Below, piece after piece: positions 46,609 through 55,910 of a DNA stretch of 64,000 bases. Position 1 is the first letter of the stretch. Each line of letters begins with the position of its first letter. The notes under the pieces were generated by a model. That model had not been told where the DNA came from. It saw nothing but the letters and a program-made list of their open reading frames with translations, and searched no databases. This stretch comes from Natrinema hispanicum (GTDB lineage Archaea > Halobacteriota > Halobacteria > Halobacteriales > Natrialbaceae): the NCBI RefSeq assembly GCF_900111485.1, contig NZ_FOIC01000002.1:124001-188000 (forward strand). Direction: 5' to 3'. The position numbers and the translations under genes are program-made.

Positions 46609-47855
46609 ACGAGGGCGGTGAGACGAGCGAGCGGCCGGTCACCCTGACGGACGTCGAAGACGCTCGAGCGCGCATCGCGGACGTGGTCCATCGGACGCCA
46701 CTCGATACCTCGCGGACGTTCGCCGACATGAGCAACGCGGCCTCGGTCGGGCTCAAACTCGAGAACGTTCAGCGGACGGGATCCTTCAAGATCCGCGGGG
46801 CGTACAACAAAATGGCGCAGCTCTCGCCCGATGAGCGCGAGGCGGGCGTCATCGCCTCGAGCGCGGGTAACCACGCCCAGGGCGTCGCACTGGCCGGCGA
46901 CCTGCTCGATATCGAGACGACGATCGTCGTCCCCGAGGTCACCCCCGCGGCGAAAATCGAGGCCACCCGCGGCTACGGGGCCGACGTGGTCGTTGAGGGA
47001 GACATCTACGAACGCTCCTACGAGTACGCGCTCGAGCGCGCTGCAGAGACCGGCGAGACGTTCGTCCACCCCTTCGATGACGCGGCCATCGTCGCGGGCC
47101 AAGGGACGATCGGCCTCGAGTTGCTCGAGCAGTACCCCGACCTCGACACCGTGCTGGTCGCTATCGGCGGTGGCGGACTTATTTCGGGTATCGGGACGGT
47201 CCTGAAGGCTGCCGAGAGGGATGTTCGGGTGATCGGGGTTCAGCCAGCGGGAGCCGCCCACGCGAAACCGTCGCTCGCGGCCGGCGAGATCCGCGAACTC
47301 CAGAGCGTCGACACCGTCGCGGAGGGGATCGCGGATACGCGCATGCTCGAGACGACCTTCGAAATCGCCCGCGAGGTCGTCGACGACGTAGTGAGCGTGA
47401 GCGACCGAGAGATCGCCGCCGCGGTGACCCTGTTGGCCGAACGCGCGAAGACCGTCGCCGAAAGCGCCGGGGCTGCCCCGCTGGCTGCCGCGCTCTCGGA
47501 CGAGGTAGCGCTCGAAGGTGAGCACGTCGGCGTCGTGATCTCGGGCGGAAACATAAATCTCACCGAGTACGCCGACCTGACGCGGACGGGATTGTGCGAA
47601 CTCGAGCGCTACGCCGAGGCTCGGCTCGCACTCGAGGGGTGGCCGACGGCCGTCGGTGACGTGGTCGAGGTGGTCGAAGCCGAGGGAGCCGAACTGGACG
47701 TTCTCGAGCGCGCGCGTCGAACGGGTGACGACCATCCCAACCGGACGCCGGTCACGATCGGACTCGAGGGAAATGGCCCTGCGCAGCTGAACGGCGTGCT
47801 CGAAGCGCTGGCGGAGCTCGAAGGTGTGTTGGTCGTCGAGTGGCCGCTCGAGTGA
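46605..47855 (+). CDS. Threonine ammonia-lyase with C-terminal ACT-like domain
   Basis: 416 residues. The fold II PLP domain has the Schiff-base Lys in GSFKIRGAYNKM (about residue 55), SSAGNHAQGVALAGDLL (substrate loop) and VAIGGGGLISGIGTVL (phosphate loop). Residues about 330-416 form an ACT-like regulatory domain. It converts threonine or serine to the 2-oxoacid plus ammonia. It overlaps the M20 gene and is therefore co-translated. Bacterial ectoine clusters carry a related EutB, but that family is about 320 residues without an ACT domain, so I keep the general name. Confidence 0.9.
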   Translation: MNEGGETSERPVTLTDVEDARARIADVVHRTPLDTSRTFADMSNAASVGLKLENVQRTGSFKIRGAYNKMAQLSPDEREAGVIASSAGNHAQGVALAGDLLDIETTIVVPEVTPAAKIEATRGYGADVVVEGDIYERSYEYALERAAETGETFVHPFDDAAIVAGQGTIGLELLEQYPDLDTVLVAIGGGGLISGIGTVLKAAERDVRVIGVQPAGAAHAKPSLAAGEIRELQSVDTVAEGIADTRMLETTFEIAREVVDDVVSVSDREIAAAVTLLAERAKTVAESAGAAPLAAALSDEVALEGEHVGVVISGGNINLTEYADLTRTGLCELERYAEARLALEGWPTAVGDVVEVVEAEGAELDVLERARRTGDDHPNRTPVTIGLEGNGPAQLNGVLEALAELEGVLVVEWPLE

Positions 47856-47943
47856 TTGCTGGCCGTGTCCGGCGATCGGTGATCGATTACCGCAGCAGAG
47901 ATGTCACCAAAACAATTTAAATGACTATCCAACAAATCGGTGT

Positions 47944-48234
47944 GTGGATCGATCCCTCCTCTATCACGTCTCGCAGATGGTCGTCGGTGGTGGCCTCGTG
48001 ATGATCGCAGTCTCGAATTTCCTGTCGGGAACTCCCGACGGTGTCAGGTTGTCCATTAGTTCGGTGCTGATGATCGTCGGCGGTGTCGGAATGCTGGTCG
48101 GGAACTGCTACCACGTCCTGAATGGGAACGTCGACCGCGTCGAGCTCGGTCCTGTGTCCATCTGGCTCTCTGTGGTGGCAGCGATTCTCATCCTTCTCGC
48201 GGGAGTACTGCAACTTCTGCTACTTCTGGGGTAA
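47944..48234 (+). CDS. Small membrane protein, unknown
   Basis: 96 residues with three hydrophobic helices: VSQMVVGGGLVMIAVSNFL, ISSVLMIVGGVGMLVGNCY and VSIWLSVVAAILILLAGVLQLLLLL. It starts with GTG at 47944. TTTAAAT at about 47915 lies roughly 29 bp upstream, which supports a leaderless transcript and this start. No family is recognised. Confidence 0.6.
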   Translation: MDRSLLYHVSQMVVGGGLVMIAVSNFLSGTPDGVRLSISSVLMIVGGVGMLVGNCYHVLNGNVDRVELGPVSIWLSVVAAILILLAGVLQLLLLLG

Positions 48235-48405
48235 GCGGCTGCCCTCGCCGCTGGAGGAATTATTGCATGGCGCGTCCCCCTCACTCGAGGTGACGAAGTA
48301 ACGCGGTGCAGTGAATCAATATCTGTGTATCGCACCAGCGAGCGAACGTCACCGACCGCCACCGAACCGGGTATAGAAACGAAAATCGATTATTAAAAGC
48401 AATCC

Positions 48406-49767
48406 TTACGCGACCGTCGCGCTCGGGCTGGCGGCTTCGATCGCCTCGAGAAAGATCCCCATTCCCAACTCGATCTCGCGCTCGGTCGCATCCAGCGGCG
48501 GAAGCAGCCGAATCGTCTTCGTCCCACAGCCAAGGGTCAACAGCCCGCGCTCGAGGGCGGCTTCAACCACGGCGTTCCGACGCTCGGTCGTGTCGAACTC
48601 GACGGCGAGCATCAGCCCCTTGCCGCGGACATCCACGACGGTGTCGGGCGCGTCGTCGCGAACGCGTTCTTTTGCTTGCTTGCCGCGCCGAGTCGCGTTG
48701 TCAAGCAGGTCATGTTCCTCGATAGCCTCGAGCGTAAACGTACCCATCATCGAGCCCAGCAGGTCGCCGCCGCCGAACGTCGATCCGAGCCGATTCTTCT
48801 GGTCGGGGAACACATCGGAACGGGAGATAGTCGCGCCGACGCGTAAGGCCTTCGCGCTGGCGATGATGTCCGGCTCGATCGGGTAGTGATCGGCGGCCCA
48901 GATTTCGCCAGTGCGGCCGATCCCGGCCTGAATCTCGTCGACGACCAGCGGGATATCGTACTCGTCGGTGACGTCCGCAATCTCCTGCATGAACACCTCG
49001 CTGGGGAACCGGTAGCCGCCGACGCCCTGGATCGGCTCGAGCGTGAGGAACGCGATCTCGTCGGGGTCGATGTGGCCGCCTTCGGGTGCGAGCATGCCCC
49101 GGAGCTGTGACTCGCTGCCCGTGAAGAAGCCACAATCGCAGCTATCGGCGTCACAGCCGCGATCGGCACAGAACGGCACCGTCTCGATCCCGCTGATTTC
49201 GGGGTAGTGACGCGTATAGACCGATTTGGACTTCGTGATCGACAGCGTCCCGAGGGTGCGGCCGTGGAAACTGCCCGAAAAGGCGATGCCGTACTTCGCG
49301 GGCGCGCGGAAGTCGTTCGTGATCTTCATCACGTTCTCCATGGCCTCCGCGCCGGAGTTCGATAGGAAGACCGTGTCCATGCCGTACTGGCTCGAGACAT
49401 CGGTGAGTTTCTCCATGAGGTGGCTCGAGCCCGGCACTGCCGATTCCTCGGGAGAGGGGCCAGCGCCGAAGTACATGTCCTGGCCCGCGATCTTCAGCGG
49501 TTCGACGAGGTCGAACTCGCGGACCTTCCCGAGGACTTTCTCGTTGTTGTAGCCGAGCGGTGCCGCGCCGATGTGACAGGTGAAATCGAGGAGGACGTTC
49601 CCGTCGACGTCGGTGACGAACGGGCCGTCGGCCTCCTGGGTCACGTCCCAGACGAACTCGTGTGAGTACTCGCTCGGCGCGGAGTACTCCTGGTGGAAGT
49701 TCACCCACTGCTGGGCGTTCGGACCCGGAAGCGCGTCAGCGTCGGGTTCCGCCGTGTCCCTATCCAT
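48406..49767 (-). CDS. Class III aminotransferase (first of two)
   Basis: 453 residues. PLP contacts: FLSNSGAEAMENVMK (phosphate region), SGSFHGRTLG, LVVDEIQAGIGRTGEIWAAD, and the Schiff-base Lys in SAKALRVGATIS near residue 310. The early DVDGNVLLDFTCHIGAAPLGYN is standard. A Cys-rich insert (CADRGCDADSCDCGFF, about 200-215) looks like a metal site. It resembles 4-aminobutyrate/acetylornithine-type transaminases; the substrate is unproven. GTGTAC at 49779-49784 lies between its TATA (minus-strand TTTTAATG) and ATG. Repeat copy G and the BCCT gene are upstream. Confidence 0.88.
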   Translation of the reverse strand: MDRDTAEPDADALPGPNAQQWVNFHQEYSAPSEYSHEFVWDVTQEADGPFVTDVDGNVLLDFTCHIGAAPLGYNNEKVLGKVREFDLVEPLKIAGQDMYFGAGPSPEESAVPGSSHLMEKLTDVSSQYGMDTVFLSNSGAEAMENVMKITNDFRAPAKYGIAFSGSFHGRTLGTLSITKSKSVYTRHYPEISGIETVPFCADRGCDADSCDCGFFTGSESQLRGMLAPEGGHIDPDEIAFLTLEPIQGVGGYRFPSEVFMQEIADVTDEYDIPLVVDEIQAGIGRTGEIWAADHYPIEPDIIASAKALRVGATISRSDVFPDQKNRLGSTFGGGDLLGSMMGTFTLEAIEEHDLLDNATRRGKQAKERVRDDAPDTVVDVRGKGLMLAVEFDTTERRNAVVEAALERGLLTLGCGTKTIRLLPPLDATEREIELGMGIFLEAIEAASPSATVA

Positions 49768-49929
49768 ACACAGTTTATGTGTACAACATACATTAAAACT
49801 TGTTATGGGTTGGCGAAGTGAACGGGGCGTGGTCGGCTTCCCGACCGCAGAAAAGGAGACAGCATGACGTCGAGACGGATCGTCGATCGGTCCGATCGCG
49901 GCCAGCAGCCGTCACACACAGGCCTCTGG

Positions 49930-49990
49930 TTCCCGGCACACCCGTGGTCTGCCGAGGTGCGCCAGCATTGACCGACGACAGCCCGTCTCA
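49930..49990 (-). repeat. Copy G of the intergenic hairpin repeat family (partial)
   Basis: A partial copy between two minus-strand genes, reaching the BCCT stop codon. The minus strand reads GGTCAATGCTGGCGCACC, then GGCAGACCACGGGTGTGCCGGGA. It is closest to copy F. Confidence 0.65.
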
Positions 49991-51652
49991 GTCGTCGTCC
50001 GACTCGACGGGCCCGCTTGGTCCAGCCGGGGACTCTGGTTCGGTTTGGCTGCTCGAGCCGATGAGCACGGTTTCGTCCTGTAGCAGCACGCGGCCGTACT
50101 CCGAACCGAAGTCTTTGATCAACGCGAGCATCGAGAGGAAGCAGACGAACGCGAAGGGCGTCCCGGTGATGATCGCCGCCTGCTGGAGCGTGTTCGCGCT
50201 GCCGGTGCCGCCGAGGATCATCAGGATGGCGGCGGTCATCCCGAGGACGACGCCCCAGAAGATCCGGTTGATCGTCGACGGACGGGCCTTGCCACCGGTG
50301 GTCATCATCGAGACGGCCAGCGTCGAGGAGTCCGCCGAGGTGACGAAGAACGTCGTCACGAGGATCATAAAGGCCAGCATGAAGATCGATCCCATGGGGA
50401 ACGTCTCGAACAGGATGAAGCCGGAGACCTCCGCGCCCTGCTCGCCGGCGATCACCGCGCCGAAGTCGGCGATCCCGTTGTGGTGGGCCCAGACGGAGGT
50501 GCCGCCGACGAACGTGAACCACGGGATGGTCGCCGCGGATGTCGCGACGATGCCCGTGAAGGCGACTTCGCGGACGGTGCGTCCCTTGGAGATACGGGCG
50601 ATGAACAGGCCCGCGAAGGGGGACCACGAGAGCGCCCACGCCCAGTAGAAGACGGTCCAGGCGTTCATCCAGCTCGTCGCCTCGGGATTCCCCGCACCCA
50701 TTGGACCGGCACCGGTAAAGAGGCTCATCGAGACGAAATCGGAGATCATCCCGCCGAAGGCCTGTGTGCCGAGCAGAATCAGGAACAGCGTCGGGCCGAC
50801 GATGAACGTCGCGAACATGAGGAGGACGAACAGCACCATATTGAAGTTCGAGAGCCGGCGAATCCCCTTGTTGACTCCGAGCACCATCGAGGTGGTAAAC
50901 AGCAGGGTCATCATCGTCACCACGAGGAGGATGCCGATGTTCCCCATGCTGATGCCCCACTGGTACTCGAGCCCGGTAACGAACTGGCTCCCGATGAAGC
51001 CAAGCGACGTCGCCACGCCGCCGATCGTCGCGAAGACGGCGAGGATGTCGACGACCTTCGCGAACGGCCCGTCGAGATTCTCAGCGCCGATGATCGGTGT
51101 CAGCGCCGATGATACCCGTAGCGGGACGTTATCGTAATTGTACGCGAAGTAGCCGATCGCGATTCCCATGATGGTGAACACGGCGAGCTGGGGGAGCGCC
51201 CAGTGGAACAGCGTCTGCTGGATGGCGATGGTCATCGCTTCGGCCGATCCACCTTCCACGCCGCCGAACAACGGTGAGGGACTGTCGTAGTAGAACAGCG
51301 CCTCGGTCGGGCCCCAGAAGACGACACCCGCCGCGAACCCTGCGGAGTACAGCATCGCGAAAAACGACAAGAAACTGTACTCCGGCGACTCGTCACCCAG
51401 TCTGATCGACCCCCACGGGCCAATGATCAGGAACAACAGGAAGACGACGATCAGGAACACGATCAACAACAGCGCCCAGTTGAACGCACCCAGAAGCTGA
51501 TCGTTCAGCGTCGAGATTCCGCTCTCGACGGTGCTCGGACTGATGAAAAACGCCGCAATCACTCCGACGGTCAACAGCGCGCCAAACAGGAAGACCGTCG
51601 TATCGATCTCCTCGCGGAACTCGTCGACCATCCCCTTCTCAGCGCCACTCAT
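49988..51652 (-). CDS. BCCT family osmolyte transporter
   Basis: 554 residues with 12 helices. The BCCT signature runs in WTVFYWAWALSWSPFAGLFI (Trp-rich helix 8) and RISKGRTVREV. Substrate-site Trp residues include those in WGPTEALFYY and FHWALP. It takes up betaine, carnitine, choline or ectoine coupled to Na+ or H+. The short cytoplasmic tail (SSSQTEPESPAGPSG) lacks a long osmosensory extension. Its position beside the doeA-like island makes ectoine or betaine import plausible. GTACAC lies about 100 bp upstream of the start. Confidence 0.93.
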   Translation of the reverse strand: MSGAEKGMVDEFREEIDTTVFLFGALLTVGVIAAFFISPSTVESGISTLNDQLLGAFNWALLLIVFLIVVFLLFLIIGPWGSIRLGDESPEYSFLSFFAMLYSAGFAAGVVFWGPTEALFYYDSPSPLFGGVEGGSAEAMTIAIQQTLFHWALPQLAVFTIMGIAIGYFAYNYDNVPLRVSSALTPIIGAENLDGPFAKVVDILAVFATIGGVATSLGFIGSQFVTGLEYQWGISMGNIGILLVVTMMTLLFTTSMVLGVNKGIRRLSNFNMVLFVLLMFATFIVGPTLFLILLGTQAFGGMISDFVSMSLFTGAGPMGAGNPEATSWMNAWTVFYWAWALSWSPFAGLFIARISKGRTVREVAFTGIVATSAATIPWFTFVGGTSVWAHHNGIADFGAVIAGEQGAEVSGFILFETFPMGSIFMLAFMILVTTFFVTSADSSTLAVSMMTTGGKARPSTINRIFWGVVLGMTAAILMILGGTGSANTLQQAAIITGTPFAFVCFLSMLALIKDFGSEYGRVLLQDETVLIGSSSQTEPESPAGPSGPVESDDD

Positions 51653-52115
51653 CTCGTCTCACCCCCGAACTCGGACGACAGCGTGATGGTTGGATGCGAG
51701 TCAGCCGCCCGTCCGCCATGCTGTGTGACGCCATACCGTGGCCATCAACAGCGTACACAATAAGTGTTTCTCAGACTGCGATTTTATCTACAGATTGCGT
51801 TTACCCTGTTGCTACTCGGAGAGACAAGAACACAGTGGCTGCATATGCCCGGTCGACCGCCGTGTTCGAAACACAGCAGACGATTCGCCGCGTGCCGCCG
51901 GACTCCGCGCATCGAAACGAGTTCGTTCCGGCAGGTCGTCTCGCCAGCCGACTGTTCCACAAGCGGCGTTACTGCGATACTCGGACAGCAGTCAACGCGA
52001 CGGCGATGCCGACAGCGTGCCTCGAGCCGATCGCAGGAGAAGAATCTGCATGGCGTCGAGTTGGATCGGGCCGGACTCGAGCACACGACCCCGGGTTTCG
52101 GTGACAGCGGGCGTG
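51653..52115. other. Intergenic region, no gene seen
   Basis: A 463-bp gap. It holds GTACAC at 51753-51758 followed by AATAAGTG, a probable part of the BCCT promoter on the minus strand. The remaining 350 bp contains no recognisable gene, repeat or RNA. Confidence 0.5.
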
Positions 52116-52763
52116 TCAGTTCGTCAGTTCCTCGAGCGATCGCTCGCGAGCCGCGGCGCTTTCGGCTACGCGTTCGGCAAACTCGTCGACGCTGTCTTTG
52201 ATCTCTGCGCGGGTGTCCGCCGGCGAGAAGGCGTCGGACATCGTCAGCAGGCGCACGAACGCGCGCAGTTCCTCGTCGGTGAGCTGGGCGAACTCCTCGT
52301 GCTCGAGTTTGTCGACGACCTCGTCGACGTCGATCTGGCCGACCGGTTCGACGTTGAACTCGACGTTGACCATCCGGTAGTTCGAGCCGGCAAGTTGTTG
52401 TTCGGCCTTGCCGACGCCCTCAGAGAGCATGTCTTTGAACGGGGTGTGATAGCCCATCGTCCCGAGGTGGAGAAAGGCGAGCATATCGGTGATCCCCTGA
52501 GTATAGGCGTCGCGGTCCTCGTCATCGGGGTCGAAGACCGTCTCTCGGTCGCGTTCTTCCATGTACTCGAAGAGGATGCTGAAGTCGAGAATCGCGTTGC
52601 GAACCCGGCGTCGGATCCGGTTTCGTTTCTGTTTCTTCGAGTGGTCGGTGTAGTCGGTCTTCCGGCCGAGCAGGAAATCGCGGTCGGAGGGGGTCAAAAT
52701 GCCGCGCGGGCGGTCCGAGTCCGCTGCCGCCTGTAACGACTCCGGCACGTCGTCCTGGCTCAT
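52116..52763 (-). CDS. Conserved haloarchaeal protein of unknown function
   Basis: 215 residues, soluble, helical. It shows a basic patch (DHSKKQKRNRIRRRVRNAI, about residues 38-56), FSILFEYMEERDRETVFDP and DMLAFLHLGTMGYHTPFKDMLSEGVGKAEQQ, then an acidic coiled C-terminal part. The basic patch might bind nucleic acid. The start at 52763 (MSQDDVPESLQAAADS) is chosen. It lies just upstream of the BCCT gene on the same strand but 463 bp away. Confidence 0.7.
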   Translation of the reverse strand: MSQDDVPESLQAAADSDRPRGILTPSDRDFLLGRKTDYTDHSKKQKRNRIRRRVRNAILDFSILFEYMEERDRETVFDPDDEDRDAYTQGITDMLAFLHLGTMGYHTPFKDMLSEGVGKAEQQLAGSNYRMVNVEFNVEPVGQIDVDEVVDKLEHEEFAQLTDEELRAFVRLLTMSDAFSPADTRAEIKDSVDEFAERVAESAAARERSLEELTN

Positions 52764-52845
52764 ACGGGATACACAGAGGGCGCGCGGATTAACGTTTCCC
52801 ATCCACCGAATGCGTTGCGAACACAGACCAGTACGCTCGGCCGCG

Positions 52846-54126
52846 CTACGGCCGCCGTCTCGAGAGTTCGAGGGCCGTCTCGGACAGCAGTGCGACCCCG
52901 ATCTCGAGACTCGATTCGTCAATATCGAACGTCGGCGTGTGATGGCTCGTCGGGTGGTCGGTCCCGATAAGGACGTATGATGCGAGACCGCCGTTGTCCT
53001 GAACGTGCTGCATGAGGTAGGTCACGTCTTCGCTGACGCCGAACTCCTCGGTCGGAATCACACGATCGACGCCATCGACCCCCCACGCGACGTTGCCGAC
53101 GAGATCTCGCAACGCGGGGTGGCTGTCGACGCGTGGTGACTCGCTGATCACCCGTGGCGTGACGTCACAGTCGTGCATCTCGGCGGCGGCATAGCATACC
53201 CGCTCGAGTTCCGTACGCGTATACTCCATCAGCGCGGTCGTCTCGCCGCGGACCTCGGCCTCGATGGTGACTTCCTCGGCGATGACGTTGCTCGCGGTGC
53301 CGCCCTCGATACGGCCGACGTTGACCCGGGTCATCCCGTCAGCATGGCGAGGGATGCCGTAGGCGTTCTGGATCGCCGTCGCCGCCGCCTGCATGGCGTT
53401 TGCCCCCTCGTTGGGCGCTTTCCCCGCATGGGCGCTTGCCCCCTCGAACGTCGCAGTCAGGTGGGCCATCGCCAGCGGCTTTTCGATGCCCGCGACGACC
53501 TCGCCGGTCGGGTGATCGAGGCCGATGTGCAACGCGAGAAGATAGTCGACGTCGTCGAGATAGCCGCTCTCGGCCATCGCTTTCCCACCGCCGGAGATCT
53601 CCTCTGCGGGCTGGAAAAACACCTTCAGCGTGCCCGCAAAGTCACTCTCCATGACCGCCTCGAGCGTCCCCAGTGCCATCGCGAGATGCGCATCGTGGCC
53701 ACAGGCGTGCATGTAGCCGTCGTGTTCGGACCGAAAGCCCTCCGCGGCCGGCCGGTGGTCGCGCTCGTCGGATTCGCGCATCGAGATCGCGTCGAGATCG
53801 ACGCGCAACCCGATACAGGGCCCCTCTCCCTGTTCGACGACCGCAATCACGCCCGTATGACCGTCGGCAGTGCGCTCAAGCACGTCCGACCGAACCCCCG
53901 CCTCGCGGGCGCGCTCGCGCCACGGCTCGAGGTCCGACTCGGCTGGGACGGCCATGCGCTGGTCGGTCGCCAGCGTCTCGCGGCCGACGGCGATCTCGTC
54001 GACGCCGATCCGCTCGAGTTCATCAACGACTCTGGCGGTCGTCTGGAACTCACGCCAGCCTGGTTCGGGATGGCGGTGGAACTCTCGCCGGAGTTCGCGC
54101 AGTCTGTTTCGTTCCTTGTGTGTCAT
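52846..54126 (-). CDS. M20 amidohydrolase, AbgA-like (paralogue 2)
   Basis: 426 residues, clearly a paralogue of the protein at 45310. Shared blocks are RHPEPGWREFQTTARVVDEL, MHACGHDAHLAMALGTLEA, FFQPAEEISGGGKAMAESGY, GKAPNEGANAMQAA and GTDHPTSHHTPTFDID. Zinc ligands are the HACGHD His/Asp pair, the EE pair and the late His in SHHTP. It probably hydrolyses an N-acylated amino acid. The gene starts at 54126 (MTHKERNRLRELRREFHRHPE). It lies between a conserved unknown and a diaminobutyrate-type aminotransferase, on the same strand as both. Confidence 0.87.
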   Translation of the reverse strand: MTHKERNRLRELRREFHRHPEPGWREFQTTARVVDELERIGVDEIAVGRETLATDQRMAVPAESDLEPWRERAREAGVRSDVLERTADGHTGVIAVVEQGEGPCIGLRVDLDAISMRESDERDHRPAAEGFRSEHDGYMHACGHDAHLAMALGTLEAVMESDFAGTLKVFFQPAEEISGGGKAMAESGYLDDVDYLLALHIGLDHPTGEVVAGIEKPLAMAHLTATFEGASAHAGKAPNEGANAMQAAATAIQNAYGIPRHADGMTRVNVGRIEGGTASNVIAEEVTIEAEVRGETTALMEYTRTELERVCYAAAEMHDCDVTPRVISESPRVDSHPALRDLVGNVAWGVDGVDRVIPTEEFGVSEDVTYLMQHVQDNGGLASYVLIGTDHPTSHHTPTFDIDESSLEIGVALLSETALELSRRRP

Positions 54127-54323
54127 TAGCTCCCAGGAGATTGGGGGAAGAGCTACTTAATGGTGACCGACATGAGCAAAGCGACGGCCCGTTACCGACG
54201 GGGCTGGCGATCGACTCGAGCGCTGGTCTGGCATGGGCAAACGGCACGTATTCTCCGCGACAGCCCAGCCAGTGATCAGCCGACAACCGCGATCGTGTCG
54301 GTCTCGAACATAGCGTGTGAGCT

Positions 54324-55706
54324 TCAGACGGTCTGTGTCGCTTCGGCGGTCAGCTCCTCGATCACCGCGACGATGATATCGAGTGCCGTCTCGGCCAGTT
54401 CATGAGTGAGCACCAGCGGCGGCAAGAGCCGAAGCACATTGCCGTGACGGCCGGCCGTCCAGACGAGGACGCCACGCTCGAAGCAGTACTGCTGGATGGC
54501 GTCGACGAGGTCGCCGTCGGGGTGGCCGTCAGTATCGATGAACTCGGCACCGATGAACAGCCCCTTGCCGCGAACGTCGGCGAGTCGGTCGGTCTCGGCA
54601 GCCGCCTCGCGGAGCCGCCCTCGGATGTACTCGCCGAGGTCGCGAGCGTGGGCGAGCAGGTCGTGGTCCTGGATGTACTCGATCGCACGGATGCCGGCAC
54701 GCATGCCGACGACGTGGCCGCGGTAGGTGCCCGCGTGGTCGCCCGAACCCCACGTATCGAGGTCTTCGTGGTACATCGTCGCCGACAGCGGGAAGCCCAC
54801 ACCACCGAGGGCCTTCGCAGAGGTCATCGCGTCGGGAGCGACGCCCTCCCAGTCGCTTGCCCACCACTTCCCGGTGCGGCCGAGACCGCTTTGGATCTCG
54901 TCGAAGACGAGCACCACGTCGTTGTCGTCGGCGATGTCGCGCAGCCCCTGTAAGAATCCCTCTGGTGGGGTGACGATGCCGCCTTCGCCCTGAATCGGTT
55001 CGACGATGATCCCTGCCGGATTCGCCAGCCCGCCGTAGGGGTCCTCGACGATCGCCTGGACTTCCTCGAGCGCGTGGTTGACGGCCTCATCAGGCGACTT
55101 GTCCTGTCGGAACGGATCCGGGTACGGCGCGTGGACGACGTCCGGGAGCAAAGGCGTGTATCGTTCCTTGAACGCCTTGTTCGACGTGACGCTCATCGCG
55201 CCGGTCGTCGCGCCGTGGTAGGCCCCGCGGAAGGCGATGAGGCCGTCCCCGCCGGTGTTGTACTTGGCGAGTTTGATCGACGCCTCGATGGCGTCGCTGC
55301 CGGTCGGCCCGCCGAAAACGACCTTGTTCTGCCCCTGGAGGCCGTCGGGCGCGATCTCGTCTAACTTCTCGATCAGTTCGAGCCGAGCCTCGGTCGGGAA
55401 ATCGACCGTGTGGACGAACTTGTCGGCCTGCTCGTGGACGGCCTCGAGCACGTACGGGTTCGCATGGCCGACGTTCAACACGCCGATCCCCGCGAAGAGG
55501 TCGATATAGGTGTTGCCGTCGGCGTCCCGAACCGTCGCACCCTTGCCGTCCTCGAAGGCGATCGGGATGTCTTCCGGATAGGCGACCGCGCTACTGTCGA
55601 TCTCCCGCTGTTTCTCGAGCAACGCCTGCGTCTGTGGACCCGGAACGGCGTCGACGGACGGGGCGTCCGCGAAGTGGAGTTCGTCGATCGGTGGTCCTGT
55701 CGTCAT
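54324..55706 (-). CDS. Probable 2,4-diaminobutyrate aminotransferase (class III)
   Basis: 460 residues. The PLP-binding block [25 protein letters not shown], then [26 protein letters not shown], closely follows the pattern of diaminobutyrate-2-oxoglutarate transaminases (EctB/Dat). [20 protein letters not shown] and the Schiff-base Lys in [18 protein letters not shown] follow. In ectoine breakdown this activity converts diaminobutyrate to aspartate semialdehyde (DoeD). The start at 55706 ([17 protein letters not shown]) is selected. An A/T-rich promoter and GTATAC (55763-55768) lie upstream. Confidence 0.82.
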   Translation of the reverse strand: MTTGPPIDELHFADAPSVDAVPGPQTQALLEKQREIDSSAVAYPEDIPIAFEDGKGATVRDADGNTYIDLFAGIGVLNVGHANPYVLEAVHEQADKFVHTVDFPTEARLELIEKLDEIAPDGLQGQNKVVFGGPTGSDAIEASIKLAKYNTGGDGLIAFRGAYHGATTGAMSVTSNKAFKERYTPLLPDVVHAPYPDPFRQDKSPDEAVNHALEEVQAIVEDPYGGLANPAGIIVEPIQGEGGIVTPPEGFLQGLRDIADDNDVVLVFDEIQSGLGRTGKWWASDWEGVAPDAMTSAKALGGVGFPLSATMYHEDLDTWGSGDHAGTYRGHVVGMRAGIRAIEYIQDHDLLAHARDLGEYIRGRLREAAAETDRLADVRGKGLFIGAEFIDTDGHPDGDLVDAIQQYCFERGVLVWTAGRHGNVLRLLPPLVLTHELAETALDIIVAVIEELTAEATQTV

Positions 55707-55782
55707 AGGTGTGGGAAGGTGGAACAATGATAAATATCTTGTCCACAGAATTCATATTGGTTGTATACAGTTATTGAGTACG

Positions 55783-55844
55783 AGACCGGCGCACCCGCAT
55801 GACGTGTCGAGAGTGCGCCAGAACCGACCGACAGAAGTCCGTAT
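55783..55844 (-). repeat. Copy F of the intergenic hairpin repeat family (truncated)
   Basis: About 62 bp. Stem GGCGCAC at 55788-55794 pairs with GTGCGCC at 55813-55819. The right end AGTCCGTAT (55836-55844) is the terminal repeat on the minus strand; the left terminal repeat is missing. Confidence 0.72.
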
Positions 55845-55910
55845 GAGTGGTGCCCAGCGGGAAACGAGCGCAGACGGAACATCGACTGTCATCCAACTCG
55901 AGCCGGCGGC

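Noticed and set aside
46491-47735. 414-residue open frame antisense to the threonine dehydratase gene
   Set aside because: No motif, while the plus strand carries the full PLP enzyme.
46605-47855. EutB (hydroxyectoine-specific dehydratase)
   Set aside because: The protein is about 100 residues longer, with a C-terminal ACT-like domain, so general threonine ammonia-lyase is the safer call.
49803-50960. 385-residue frame within the BCCT gene
   Set aside because: Highly Arg/His-rich, out of frame with the transporter and without any domain.
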